The position numbers and the translations under genes are program-made. 64,000 nucleotides of DNA from Kribbella sp. ALI-6-A. Lineage in GTDB: Bacteria; Actinomycetota; Actinomycetes; Propionibacteriales; Kribbellaceae. The notes under the pieces were generated by a model, which was not told the DNA's origin, searched no databases, and saw nothing but the letters and a program-made list of their open reading frames with translations. The DNA lies in contig NZ_MTQN01000012.1 in NCBI RefSeq assembly GCF_001984195.1, positions 682,001 to 746,000 of the forward strand, given 5' to 3'. Below are positions 52,674 through 61,327 of this stretch, piece after piece (the first letter of the stretch is position 1; every line of letters begins with the position of its first letter).

Positions 52674-53112
52674 GGCGACCATGAGCAAGCAAGCGCGTGA
52701 GGAATTCCTGGCCGGCCCGCACGTGGGGGTGGTCAGCGTGAGCGGCGCGGACGGGCAGCCGCCGACCAGCGTTCCGACCTTCTACGCCTACGAGCCGGGC
52801 GGACTGATCACGATGTTCACCGGCACCCAGCGGCGGTCGCCGAAGCGGATCGAGCGGATCAAGGCGGCCGGCGCGGTCACGCTGGTCGTGCAGCGCGACG
52901 AGCCGCCGTTCGCGTACGTGACGGTCCAGGCGGAGCTGGTCGAGATCGGCACACCGACCGCCGAACAGCTGGTGACGATCGCCCGCCGGTACATGCCGGA
53001 GGAGCACGCGGTCGGATTCGCGCAGAGCGAGCTGGGCGATCCAGGCAGCCTGATCACGTTGTTCACCTTCCGCCCGACCCGGTGGTTCAGCTCGGACACG
53101 TCAACGGACTGA
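52672..53112 (+). CDS. Pyridoxamine 5'-phosphate oxidase-like flavin/F420-binding protein
   Basis: This 146-residue split-barrel protein starts TMSKQAREEFLAGPHVGVVSV and has the strand pattern of PPOX family proteins (PPTSVPTFYAYEPGGLITMF, RIKAAGAVTLVVQ). Actinobacterial members bind FMN or F420. ATG at 52672 lies within the palindrome; ATG at 52681 is an alternative. It is divergent from the HxlR regulator, a pairing typical of redox-responsive control. Confidence 0.87.
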   Translation: MATMSKQAREEFLAGPHVGVVSVSGADGQPPTSVPTFYAYEPGGLITMFTGTQRRSPKRIERIKAAGAVTLVVQRDEPPFAYVTVQAELVEIGTPTAEQLVTIARRYMPEEHAVGFAQSELGDPGSLITLFTFRPTRWFSSDTSTD

Positions 53113-53126
53113 CCGGTCACGAACCG

Positions 53127-53171
53127 TTGACGCTCGCGCAGCGCTGCCGTAACAATGAGCCAGCGCTGCGC
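53127..53171 (+). promoter_or_regulatory. Promoter with overlapping inverted repeat before the GH87-type gene
   Basis: TTGACG (53127-53132), a 17-bp spacer and TAACAA (53150-53155) form a good promoter. GCGCAGCGCTG (53136-53146) and CAGCGCTGCGC (53161-53171) are a perfect 11-bp inverted repeat around the -10 box. It may be an operator; it could also be a terminator of the upstream gene. Confidence 0.55.
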
Positions 53172-53259
53172 AAGAACTGGGCAAGATCAAGCAACTTCTC
53201 AACACTTCTTGGCAGCGGCTGTCCCCCTCACCCCCGCCCATCAGGAGAGGCCGGATGCC

Positions 53260-56200
53260 ATGAGAACCAGAGCCGGAAGGTGGCGCCTGCTCGCCACCGT
53301 GCTCGCCAGCAGTCTGCTGTTGTCCGCCGGACCGGTTGCCGGTCTCGCACAGGACGGCGCGGCCGGTACCACCGCCGCCGCGGCCGTGCTCGCCGGTCCG
53401 AACCTGGCGGCCGGCAAGGTCGCCGCGGCCAGCACGAGCACCCAGAACTACGCCGCGTCGAACGTGACCGACGGAAACCAGAGCAGCTACTGGGAGAGCG
53501 CCAACAACGCCTTCCCGCAGTGGGTCCAGGTCGACCTGGGCGCGTCGGTCAGCACCAACCAGGTCGTGCTCAAGCTGCCGACGTCCGGCTGGGGCTCTCG
53601 CAACCAGACCCTGGCCGTCCAGGGCAGCACCGACGGGCAGAACTTCAGCGACCTGTCCCCGTCGGCGTCCCGCGCGTTCACCGCGCCGGGCAACACCGTG
53701 ACCATCGACTACGGCGCCGCGACCGTCCGCTACGTCCGGATCCGGATCACGGCGAACACCGGCTGGCCCGCGGGACAGCTGTCCGAGCTGGAGGTCTACG
53801 GACCCGCAGCCGGTGACACCCAGGCTCCCACCGCCCCGGGCAACCTGTCGTTCACCGAACCCGGCGCCGGCCAGATCCGCCTCACCTGGACCGCGTCGAC
53901 CGACAACGTCGGCGTGACCGGCTACGACCTGTACGCCAACGGCCAGCTGCGCACCAGCCTCGGCGCCGGCGTCACGACGTACACCGACACCCAGCCGGCC
54001 TCCGCGGCAGTGACCTACTTCGTCCGCGCGAAAGATGCCGCAGGCAACCAGTCGCCGAACAGCAACAGCGTGACCCGCGGCGGCAGCTCCGGTTCGGGCA
54101 GCAACCTCGCGCTGCGCAAGCCGATCACGGCCTCCGGTTTCGTGCACACGTTCGTCGCGACCAACGCCAACGACGACAACGTCACGACGTACTGGGAGGG
54201 CAATGGCAACCCGGCCACGCTGACCACCGAGCTCGGCTCCAACGCCGACGTCAGCTCGGTCGTCGTCCGGCTCAACCCCGACAGTGCCTGGGGCAACCGC
54301 ACCCAGACCTTCTCGATCCTCGGCCGGGAGCAGAGCGCGACCGGGTTCAGCACGATCGCGGCCTCCGCGGCGTACAACTTCAGCCCGGCCTCGGGCAACA
54401 CCGTGACGATCCCGGTCAGCGCGCGGGTCGCCGACGTCCGGCTCAACTTCACCGGCAACACCGGCGCCCCGGCCGGCCAGGTCGCGGAGTTCCAGGTGAT
54501 GGGCGTGCCCGCCCCGAATCCGGACCTGACGCTCGCGAACGTGTCCTGGACCCCCACCTCGCCGGTCGAGACCGACACGATCACGGTCCGCGCGACGGTC
54601 AGCAACACCGGGACCGCCGGCTCCCCGGCGAGCAACGTCAACTTCTACCTCGGCGAGACCAAAGTCGGTACGGCGAACGTCGGCGCGCTCGCGGCCGGTG
54701 CCTCGGCCACCGTCAGCGCGGCGATCGGCAGCCGTGACGCCGGCAGCTACCCGCTGAGCGCGAAGGTCGACGAGGCGAACACCGTCGTCGAGCAGAACGA
54801 CGCGAACAACTCGGCGAACAGCGCGTCGCCGTTGGTGGTGACCCCGGTGGCGAGCTCCGACCTGGTGGCGGGCGCGGTCACCTGGACGCCGGGCAACCCG
54901 TCGGCCGGCACGAACGTCGCGTTCTCCGTTGCCATCCGCAACCAGGGCAGCATCGCGTCGGCCTCCGGCGCGCACAACATCACGCTGACGCTGCTCAACG
55001 GCAGCACGGTGGTCCGCACGCTGACCGGGTCGTACACCGGCACGATCGCCGCGGGTGCGACAGCTCCGGCCGTTTCATTGGGTAGCTGGCCCGCCGTCAA
55101 TGGGCGGTACTCGGTGCGCGTCGTCCTGGCTGACGACGCGAACGAGCTGCCGGTCAAGCGGACCAACAACACCAGCGAGCGGCCGTTCTTCGTTGGCCGC
55201 GGCGCGAACATGCCGTACGACCAACTGGAGGCTGAGGATGCTGCTGTCGGCGGCGGGGCCTCGGTGGTCGGGCCGAACCGGACCATCGGCGACCTCGCCG
55301 GCGAGGCGTCCGGGCGGCGTGCGGTCACGCTGAACAGCAACGGGTCGTTCGTCGAGTTCACCACCCGGGCCAGCACGAACACGCTGGTGACGCGGTTCTC
55401 CATCCCGGACGCGCCCGGTGGCGGCGGGATCAACTCGACGATCAACGTGTACGTCAACGGCGCGTTCCACAAGGCGCTGCCGCTGACCTCGAAGTACGCC
55501 TGGCTGTACGGTGCGGAGGCGAGCCCGAACAACTCGCCCGGCTCCGGACCGGCCCGGCACATCTACGACGAGGCGAACCTGATGCTGGACGGGACGTTCC
55601 CGGCCGGCACGAAGATCAAGCTGCAGAAGGACCCGGCCAACAGTACGACGTACGCGATCGACTTCGTCAACACCGAGCAGGTCGCGCCGATCGCCAACCC
55701 CGGGGCTGGGTTCGTGACGCCTGGTGGGTTCACGCACCAGGACGTGCAGAACGCTCTGGACCGGGTGCGGCAGGACGCTTCGCTGCAGGGGGTCTACCTG
55801 CCGCCGGGCGAGTACCCGACGTCGAGCAAGTTCACCGTGTACGGCAAGGCCGTGAAGGTCGTCGGCGCCGGGCCGTGGTTCACCCGGTTCGTTGCCCCGG
55901 TCAACCAGTCGAACACCGACGTGGGCTTCGACGCGCAGTCGTCGGCGAACGGGTCGACGTTCAGTGGGTTCGCCTACTTCGGCAACTACGACAGCCGCAA
56001 CGACGGCCCGGGCAAGGTGTTCAACTTCGCCGGTACGTCGAACATGACCATCGACAACATCTGGGTCGAGCACCAGATGTGCCTGTACTGGGGCGCGAAC
56101 ACCGACAACTCCACGATCCGCAACTCACGCATCCGCAACATGTTTGCCGACGGCATCAACATGACCAACGGGTCGTCCGGCAACACGGTCAGCAACAACG

Positions 56201-56868
56201 AGGCCCGGGCCACCGGTGACGACAGCTTCGCTTTGTTCAACGCCACCGACAACGGCGGCGGCGAGGTCCGCGACAACGTCTTCGAGAACCTCTCGTCGAC
56301 GCTGACCTGGCGAGCGGCCGGCTTCGCCGTCTACGGCGGCACCAACAACATCTTCCGCAACCTGTACGTCGCCGACACGCTGGTCTACAGCGGCATCACG
56401 ATCAGCTCGCTCGACTTCGGCATCCCGATGAACGGCTTCGGCGCCACTCCCCCGACCCGCTTCGAGAACATCTCGGTGGTCCGCGCCGGCGGCCACTTCT
56501 GGGGCGCCCAGACCTTCCCCGGCATCTGGATCTACTCGGCCACCAAGATCTTCCAGGGCATCCGCCTGACCGACGTGGACATCGTCGATCCCACCTACTC
56601 CGGCATGATGTTCCAGACCGACTACGTCGGCGGCAGCCCACTGTTCCCGGTCGCCGACACCGTACTCACCAACGTCACGATCTCCGGCGCCCGCAAGTCC
56701 GGCGACGCCTTCGACGCCAAATCCGGCTTCGGCATCTGGGCCAACGAACTCCCCGAACCCGGCGAGGGCCCGGCCCGCGGCACCGCGACGTTCAACAACC
56801 TCACGCTGACCAACAACGCGGTGGACATCAGGAACACCACCACGACGTTCACGATCGTCCGCAACTGA
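53260..56868 (+). CDS. Secreted multidomain GH87-type alpha-1,3-glucanase (mycodextranase-like)
   Basis: This 1202-residue protein has an export signal (WRLLATVLASSLLLSAGPVAGLA). In order it then has a discoidin/F5-8 domain (about 47-185), FnIII (188-270), a second discoidin domain (280-417), two CARDB-like domains (420-525, 530-647), a CBM-like beta domain (650-810) and a right-handed beta helix to the C-terminus. In the helix, Asp964 (ADGIN) and Asp987-Asp988 (GDDSF) are spaced 23 and 24 residues apart, as the three catalytic Asp of GH87 are remembered to be. It would cut alpha-1,3-glucan of fungal walls or biofilm. AGGAGAG precedes the ATG. Confidence 0.85.
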   Translation: MRTRAGRWRLLATVLASSLLLSAGPVAGLAQDGAAGTTAAAAVLAGPNLAAGKVAAASTSTQNYAASNVTDGNQSSYWESANNAFPQWVQVDLGASVSTNQVVLKLPTSGWGSRNQTLAVQGSTDGQNFSDLSPSASRAFTAPGNTVTIDYGAATVRYVRIRITANTGWPAGQLSELEVYGPAAGDTQAPTAPGNLSFTEPGAGQIRLTWTASTDNVGVTGYDLYANGQLRTSLGAGVTTYTDTQPASAAVTYFVRAKDAAGNQSPNSNSVTRGGSSGSGSNLALRKPITASGFVHTFVATNANDDNVTTYWEGNGNPATLTTELGSNADVSSVVVRLNPDSAWGNRTQTFSILGREQSATGFSTIAASAAYNFSPASGNTVTIPVSARVADVRLNFTGNTGAPAGQVAEFQVMGVPAPNPDLTLANVSWTPTSPVETDTITVRATVSNTGTAGSPASNVNFYLGETKVGTANVGALAAGASATVSAAIGSRDAGSYPLSAKVDEANTVVEQNDANNSANSASPLVVTPVASSDLVAGAVTWTPGNPSAGTNVAFSVAIRNQGSIASASGAHNITLTLLNGSTVVRTLTGSYTGTIAAGATAPAVSLGSWPAVNGRYSVRVVLADDANELPVKRTNNTSERPFFVGRGANMPYDQLEAEDAAVGGGASVVGPNRTIGDLAGEASGRRAVTLNSNGSFVEFTTRASTNTLVTRFSIPDAPGGGGINSTINVYVNGAFHKALPLTSKYAWLYGAEASPNNSPGSGPARHIYDEANLMLDGTFPAGTKIKLQKDPANSTTYAIDFVNTEQVAPIANPGAGFVTPGGFTHQDVQNALDRVRQDASLQGVYLPPGEYPTSSKFTVYGKAVKVVGAGPWFTRFVAPVNQSNTDVGFDAQSSANGSTFSGFAYFGNYDSRNDGPGKVFNFAGTSNMTIDNIWVEHQMCLYWGANTDNSTIRNSRIRNMFADGINMTNGSSGNTVSNNEARATGDDSFALFNATDNGGGEVRDNVFENLSSTLTWRAAGFAVYGGTNNIFRNLYVADTLVYSGITISSLDFGIPMNGFGATPPTRFENISVVRAGGHFWGAQTFPGIWIYSATKIFQGIRLTDVDIVDPTYSGMMFQTDYVGGSPLFPVADTVLTNVTISGARKSGDAFDAKSGFGIWANELPEPGEGPARGTATFNNLTLTNNAVDIRNTTTTFTIVRN

Positions 56869-56880
56869 TTCGATCACCAA

Positions 56881-56913
56881 GAACGGCCGCCGACTTCTGG
56901 TCGGCGGCCGTTC
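56881..56913. terminator. 14-bp hairpin terminator
   Basis: GAACGGCCGCCGAC (56881-56894) pairs perfectly with GTCGGCGGCCGTTC (56900-56913) around a 5-base loop, 12 bases after the glucanase stop codon. It faces a convergent gene. Confidence 0.88.
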
Positions 56914-57020
56914 CTACCTCGCACAACGCGGACCCGGCTCGTCCACCGTCCGGTGGGCTGCCGGGTCTACTTCCGAAGGACTCGTGTCCTTGGCGAGTCC
57001 ACTGTCTCTGGTCGAGCTGC

Positions 57021-57857
57021 TCAGGTGGAGGGCAGATTGGGATCTGCCCCGTGGCGTTTGCGACGGCCGACCAAGTAGGCGGCGCCGGTGAGCGCGGCGA
57101 GGGTCAGGCAGGTGTAGCCGGCGTAGCGGCTGAATTCGGCGTCCGACTTCTTGGACTGGGTGGCTCCGGCCGGGCGGGCCTGGGTGGGGTTGGTGATGAC
57201 GTACTCGACCTCTTGGATGCCGCCGGGGTCGGGGACTCGGGATTCTTCGACGCGATCTTCGGCTTTGACCCTGGTGGTGACTTCGTGACCGTCCCCAGCG
57301 GTGAAGCGGACTTCGAGGTAGCGGTCGCCGAAGCCGCCTGGGCCGTCGTCGTAGCGGAGGATCTGGGCGGTGGCGGTGGCCAGAGGGGCCTCGAAGGCAC
57401 CCTGGTCGGCGGAGAAGTAGCCATCGGCGAAGCAGACGGCGGCCATCAGGGCGAAGAAGGCGACGAGGCTGCCGGGGATCAGCGGTTGGCCTCGGCGGCG
57501 CCATTCCAAGGTGTCCGAGGTGGTGGCGGCATGCTTGGCGGTCGAAGGGGCGGTGGGGAGGACACCGGGGACCGCGGCGGGGCTGATGCCGCGGATCCAG
57601 AGGACCACGAAGACGAGGCACGCGTAGACGGCCCACGCGGTGACGGTGCCGAGGCCGGCCATCGCGCCGGTGAAGAAGTAGTCGCCGACGGAGGCGCCGA
57701 CGACGACGGCGATCAGCGCGAAGACACCGCCGAGCGCCGCGGCGAAGCCGAACAGGCCGAAGAGGAAGGCGAAAGGGACGGCACCGCCGGTCGCCTCGCC
57801 GAGCAGGTAGAGGCGGCAGGGGCCGACCCAGAAGATCAACCTCAGCAGCCGACGCAT
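57021..57857 (-). CDS. DUF3592-like membrane protein
   Basis: This 278-residue protein has two to three N-terminal helices (FAFLFGLFGFAAALGGVFALIAVVVGASVG; VTAWAVYACLVFVVLW), another near residue 130, a soluble beta region (about 165-235, ILRYDDGPGGFGDRYLEVRFTA...) and a last helix before a basic tail. The soluble part has the DUF3592 pattern. Function is unknown. ATG at 57857 is preferred over a TTG 15 bases earlier. Confidence 0.75.
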   Translation of the reverse strand: MRRLLRLIFWVGPCRLYLLGEATGGAVPFAFLFGLFGFAAALGGVFALIAVVVGASVGDYFFTGAMAGLGTVTAWAVYACLVFVVLWIRGISPAAVPGVLPTAPSTAKHAATTSDTLEWRRRGQPLIPGSLVAFFALMAAVCFADGYFSADQGAFEAPLATATAQILRYDDGPGGFGDRYLEVRFTAGDGHEVTTRVKAEDRVEESRVPDPGGIQEVEYVITNPTQARPAGATQSKKSDAEFSRYAGYTCLTLAALTGAAYLVGRRKRHGADPNLPST

Positions 57858-57908
57858 GCCTGAGGATCTCAAACCGCTGGGGTCGAGGCCTGGCCCGGCG
57901 CGGCTGGG

Positions 57909-58334
57909 CTACAGGTCGTCCGCCACGCGGTAGAGGATCTCGCCGGCCTCCAGCACCTTCGCGCGGTCCTCGGGGGTGAGGTTGGCCAGGATGGTGGTGA
58001 GGGCCTCGGTGGCGTCGGCGCGCATGTGGGCGACGGTCTCGGCGCCCAGCTCGGTCAGCTCGACCGCCGTCGCGCGTCCGTCGAGGGAGTCGGCGCGGCG
58101 GCGGACCAGCCCGGAGCTCTCCAGGACGGCGACGGTGGTGGTGGCGGTCGGCTGCGAGCAGGGCACCCGGTTGGCGATCGTGCCGATCCGGACCGGCTGT
58201 TCGCGGGCGATCACCAGCAGGGCGATGAACTGGGTCGGGTGCATCGATGTCGACATCGCGGTCCGGCGGAGGTGCCGGACGATCCGGTGCATCGCCACCA
58301 TCAGGTGGACTGCCTGCTCGTCCAGCACGATCAC
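57909..58334 (-). CDS. MarR-family transcriptional regulator
   Basis: This 141-residue winged-helix protein has PTQFIALLVIAREQPVRIGTIANRVPCSQPTATTTVAVL as the DNA-binding core and the wing SLDGRATAVELTELG. It begins with a GTG 9 bases after the asnB stop, so the two are co-transcribed. The palindrome at 60203-60225 upstream of asnB is the obvious candidate site, implying autoregulation. Confidence 0.9.
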   Translation of the reverse strand: MIVLDEQAVHLMVAMHRIVRHLRRTAMSTSMHPTQFIALLVIAREQPVRIGTIANRVPCSQPTATTTVAVLESSGLVRRRADSLDGRATAVELTELGAETVAHMRADATEALTTILANLTPEDRAKVLEAGEILYRVADDL

Positions 58335-58343
58335 CCCGTCGGT

Positions 58344-60182
58344 TCAGGCCGCCCGGATCTCGGGACGGTAGATGTCCAGCCATGTTGCCAGTGAGAGCAA
58401 CTGTTCCAGGTTCTGCCGCGGAACGGCACCAGGTTCGGCCGTCAGAGTCTGGTCGACCTTGGCCCGGTCGGCCAGTTCGAGCACCGGATGGTCGTCGGCC
58501 AGCAGCTGCCGGGCCTGCTCGGACAGCGCCACGACGTACGCCGGGTCCTGCGTCTGCGGGTACGGGCTCTTCGTCCGGGTGGCGACCGACTCGGGCAGCA
58601 CGTTGCGCGTGGCGGCCCGGAGCAGGCTCTTCTCCTGCCCGTCGAAGGTCTTCAGCGACCACGGCGTGTTGTAGACGTACTCGACCAGCCGGTGGTCGCA
58701 GAACGGCACCCGGACCTCCAGCCCGACGGCCATCGACATCCGGTCCTTGCGGTCGAGCAGCATCCGGACCATCCGGGTCAGGTGCAGGTAGCAGATCTTG
58801 CGCATCGTCCACTCGTGGTCCGATTCGCCGTCCAGCCGTTCGATCTCGCCGACCGCGTCGGCGTACCGGTCCCGCACGTACGACGGCAGGTCGAGTCGCC
58901 GCAGCAGGTCGTCGCGCAGCACCCCGCCCGGGCGACCGCGGAAGCCGCGGAAGGCCAGCCACGGGAACGTCTCGGCCCGCTGCACCTCCGGGTCGTGGAA
59001 CCACAGGTAGCCGCCGAACAGCTCGTCGGCCGATTCCCCCGACAGCGCAACCGTGGACTGCTCCCGGATCGCCTTGAACAGCAGGTAGAGCGAGCTGAAC
59101 AGGTCCCCGGCCAGCGGCGCGTCGTTCGCGCGCACGACGGTACGGCGTACATCGGGATCGGTGAGCGTCGCGTTGTCCAGCACGATGTCGGAGTGCTGCG
59201 ACTTCACCAGGTCGGCGACGTCGTGCACGTACGGCGTGTCCGGCGTGCTGCGCAGCTCGCTGGCGACGAAGTTCTCGGCCTGGCCGGCGAAGTCGACCGC
59301 GAAGCTGCGGACCTTCTCGCCGTCGACCGCCAGCTGTTCCGCGGCCAGACCGGTGATCGCGCTCGAGTCGAGCCCACCGGACAGCAGCACACAGCGCGGC
59401 ACGTCGGCGACCAGCTGGCGACGGGTGATGTCGTCCAGCAGCTCGCGGACGTGCGCGACGGAGCTGTCCTGGTCGTCGGTGTGCGCCCGGGTCTCGAGCC
59501 GCCAGTACGTCGACTTGCGCACGCCGTTGCGGTCGACGGTGACGACCGTGCCCGGCGCGACCTCGAACATCCCCGCCCACAAGGAGTGTCCGGGCGTCTT
59601 GCTCAGCGTCAGCAGCTCGCGCAGCCCGTTGTCGTCGACGGCCGCCCGGGCCAGCGGGTTGGCTAGGATCGCCTTCGGCTCGGAGCCGAACAGCACACCG
59701 TCGTCGGTCGGGTAGTAGAAGAACGGCTTGATCCCCATCCGGTCGCGGACCATCACCAGCTTGTCCTCGCGCGGGTCCCAGATCGCGAACGCGTACATGC
59801 CGTTCAGCCGTTCGGTGAACGCCTCGCCCCACTCCAGGTAGGCGTGCAGCACGACCTCGGTGTCGGAGTCGGTCGCGAACCGGTGGCCGCGCGAGCGCAG
59901 CTCGTCCTTGAGCTCCAGGTAGTTGTAGGCCTCGCCGCTGTAGACCATGCCGACGGTCGTCGTGGCGCCGCCCGGGGCCGGGACGTCGACCGTCATCGGC
60001 TGCTCGCCGCCCTCCAGGTCGATCACCGCCAGCCGCCGGTGCCCGAGCGCGACGTGCGGGGCCCACCAGGTCCCGTGCGCGTCCGGGCCTCGGCAGGCCA
60101 TCGTCTCGGTCATCGCTTCGACAGTCGCCTGCTCGGCCACCAGGTCACGCCGGTAGGCCACCCAGCCGGTGATTCCGCACAT
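58344..60182 (-). CDS. asnB: Asparagine synthase (glutamine-hydrolysing)
   Basis: This 612-residue two-domain amidotransferase starts MCGITGW, so Cys2 becomes the N-terminal nucleophile of the glutaminase domain (residues 2-200). The synthetase domain has the PP-loop LLSGGLDSSAI and SGESADELFGGY. The length is normal for class B. Some actinobacterial relatives amidate peptidoglycan rather than aspartate, and that is not excluded. AGGAGG lies 6 bases before the ATG. It is co-transcribed with the MarR gene. Confidence 0.93.
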   Translation of the reverse strand: MCGITGWVAYRRDLVAEQATVEAMTETMACRGPDAHGTWWAPHVALGHRRLAVIDLEGGEQPMTVDVPAPGGATTTVGMVYSGEAYNYLELKDELRSRGHRFATDSDTEVVLHAYLEWGEAFTERLNGMYAFAIWDPREDKLVMVRDRMGIKPFFYYPTDDGVLFGSEPKAILANPLARAAVDDNGLRELLTLSKTPGHSLWAGMFEVAPGTVVTVDRNGVRKSTYWRLETRAHTDDQDSSVAHVRELLDDITRRQLVADVPRCVLLSGGLDSSAITGLAAEQLAVDGEKVRSFAVDFAGQAENFVASELRSTPDTPYVHDVADLVKSQHSDIVLDNATLTDPDVRRTVVRANDAPLAGDLFSSLYLLFKAIREQSTVALSGESADELFGGYLWFHDPEVQRAETFPWLAFRGFRGRPGGVLRDDLLRRLDLPSYVRDRYADAVGEIERLDGESDHEWTMRKICYLHLTRMVRMLLDRKDRMSMAVGLEVRVPFCDHRLVEYVYNTPWSLKTFDGQEKSLLRAATRNVLPESVATRTKSPYPQTQDPAYVVALSEQARQLLADDHPVLELADRAKVDQTLTAEPGAVPRQNLEQLLSLATWLDIYRPEIRAA

Positions 60183-60202
60183 GCTGCGCCTCCTGTCGTC
60201 GG

Positions 60203-60225
60203 AATACATTTGTGTCCAATGTATT
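60203..60225. promoter_or_regulatory. Candidate MarR operator upstream of asnB
   Basis: AATACATT (60203-60210) and AATGTATT (60218-60225) are a perfect inverted repeat with a 7-bp spacer, 20 bases before the asnB start. Such an AT-rich palindrome stands out in this GC-rich DNA and matches the size of MarR sites. Confidence 0.68.
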
Positions 60226-60267
60226 TCGTACCCAGGGTGACAACAACAGTGCTTCAGGTGAGCAACG

Positions 60268-60882
60268 TCATGCCCGCCGTACGCCGAGCAGGGCGCCGTG
60301 ATGCCGTGGCGTGTCGATCTCGTCGAGCAGGGCGATCGCCAGATCGGCGTACGAGATCCGGCTCGCGGCGTCGCCCGGGGCGAACCGGTAGGAGCCGGTG
60401 CGCTCGGGGTTGTCGTGGTCGAAGTCGCCGCAGGGGGTGATCGAGACCCAGTCGGCCGGGGAGCCGGCCAGCAGGTCGACCGCGGCCTGGTGGGCGTCGT
60501 AGAAGGACCGGTACTCCTGCGGGTAGCCGGGGGTGTCCATCAGCAGCGTGCCGTTGTCGTCGGCAAGGATCGAGGCGAGCCCGACCCAGACCAGACGGGT
60601 GCCGCCGATGCCGTCGGCAAGGGCCTTGCCCACTCGCGGGAAGAAGTCGGTCGGGTCGGCACCGCCGTCGTACACGGCGGCGATCACCGCGTCGTGCTCG
60701 GCGGCGAGCCGGGCGACGGCCTCCGTGCTGGTGACATCACCGGCCACCACGTTCGCGCCCAGCTCGGCGTACTTGCTCGGCGTCCTGACTGCCGCCGTCA
60801 CCTCGTGGCCGCGGCGCACAGCCTCGTCGACCGCCGCGCGGCCGGCGCGTCCACCGGCGCCGAAAACCAGGATCTTGCTCAT
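60268..60882 (-). CDS. NAD(P)-binding atypical SDR protein
   Basis: This 204-residue protein has the Rossmann start ILVFGAGGRAGRAAVDEA and an NmrA/YwnB-like layout (VVAGDVTSTEAVARL; VSITPCGDFDHDNPERTG). Such proteins act as NADPH-dependent reductases or redox sensors. It is divergent from an HxlR regulator 79 bases away, a very common pairing. Confidence 0.87.
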   Translation of the reverse strand: MSKILVFGAGGRAGRAAVDEAVRRGHEVTAAVRTPSKYAELGANVVAGDVTSTEAVARLAAEHDAVIAAVYDGGADPTDFFPRVGKALADGIGGTRLVWVGLASILADDNGTLLMDTPGYPQEYRSFYDAHQAAVDLLAGSPADWVSITPCGDFDHDNPERTGSYRFAPGDAASRISYADLAIALLDEIDTPRHHGALLGVRRA

Positions 60883-60923
60883 CGGTCAGTCCTTTCTCGT
60901 CGTGTGCGGCGACGGTAGAAGAA

Positions 60924-60941
60924 CCGGTGGTTACCCGCCGG
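60924..60941. promoter_or_regulatory. Imperfect palindrome, candidate HxlR operator
   Basis: The 18-bp sequence follows CCGGNGGNTANCCNCCGG with two-fold symmetry. It sits just upstream of the -10 box of the HxlR gene in the divergent region, the expected place for autoregulation and repression of the reductase gene. Confidence 0.5.
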
Positions 60942-60949
60942 ATACTGGC

Positions 60950-60955
60950 TAGGCT
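60950..60955 (+). promoter_or_regulatory. -10 box, leaderless start of the HxlR gene
   Basis: TAGGCT is followed by exactly 6 bases and the ATG at 60962. Confidence 0.55.
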
Positions 60956-60961
60956 GGCCCG

Positions 60962-61327
60962 ATGGAGCCGTTGCGCGCGGACATGTTCGACGAGATCTGC
61001 CCTTCGACGCTGAACCCGTTCCGCTTCGGGCGGGACAAGTGGGCAGCCCTGGTGATCGCCTGCCTGGAGGACGGCCCGCGCCGGTTCTCCGAGCTGCGGG
61101 TGCCGCTGCACCGGGTGACCCCGAAGGTGCTCACCCAGTCCCTGCGTCACCTGGAGCAGGACGGCCTGATCAGCCGCACCGAGTACGCCGTACCGGTGCG
61201 CCGCGTCGTCTACGAGCTGACGCCGCTCGGCCGCAGCATGCTCGGACCGATCCGCGCCGCCTGCGCGTGGACCGCCGACCATTGGGACGAGCTGCTGGAC
61301 GCCCGCGAGGCCGAGATCACCAGGTAG
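60962..61327 (+). CDS. HxlR-family transcriptional regulator
   Basis: This 121-residue winged-helix protein has CPSTLNPFRFGRDKWAALVI, RRFSELRVPLHRVTPKVLTQSLRHLEQDGL and the wing TEYAVPVRRVVYELTPLG. The length matches single-domain HxlR proteins. The usual redox-active Cys is in the N-terminal EICPST. It is divergent from the NAD(P)-binding gene and its 3' end overlaps the opposite small gene by 11 bp. Confidence 0.92.
   Translation: MEPLRADMFDEICPSTLNPFRFGRDKWAALVIACLEDGPRRFSELRVPLHRVTPKVLTQSLRHLEQDGLISRTEYAVPVRRVVYELTPLGRSMLGPIRAACAWTADHWDELLDAREAEITR

Noticed and set aside
53101..54975. 624-codon minus-strand open frame
   Set aside because: It is antisense to the glucanase gene, Gly/Arg/Val/Asp-rich, with no domain or start signal.
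56914..60066. 1050-codon open frame on the minus strand
   Set aside because: It runs in another frame through the MarR and asnB genes and the DUF3592-like gene. Its product is Arg/Pro/Gly-rich with no domain, which is typical of a shadow in GC-rich DNA.
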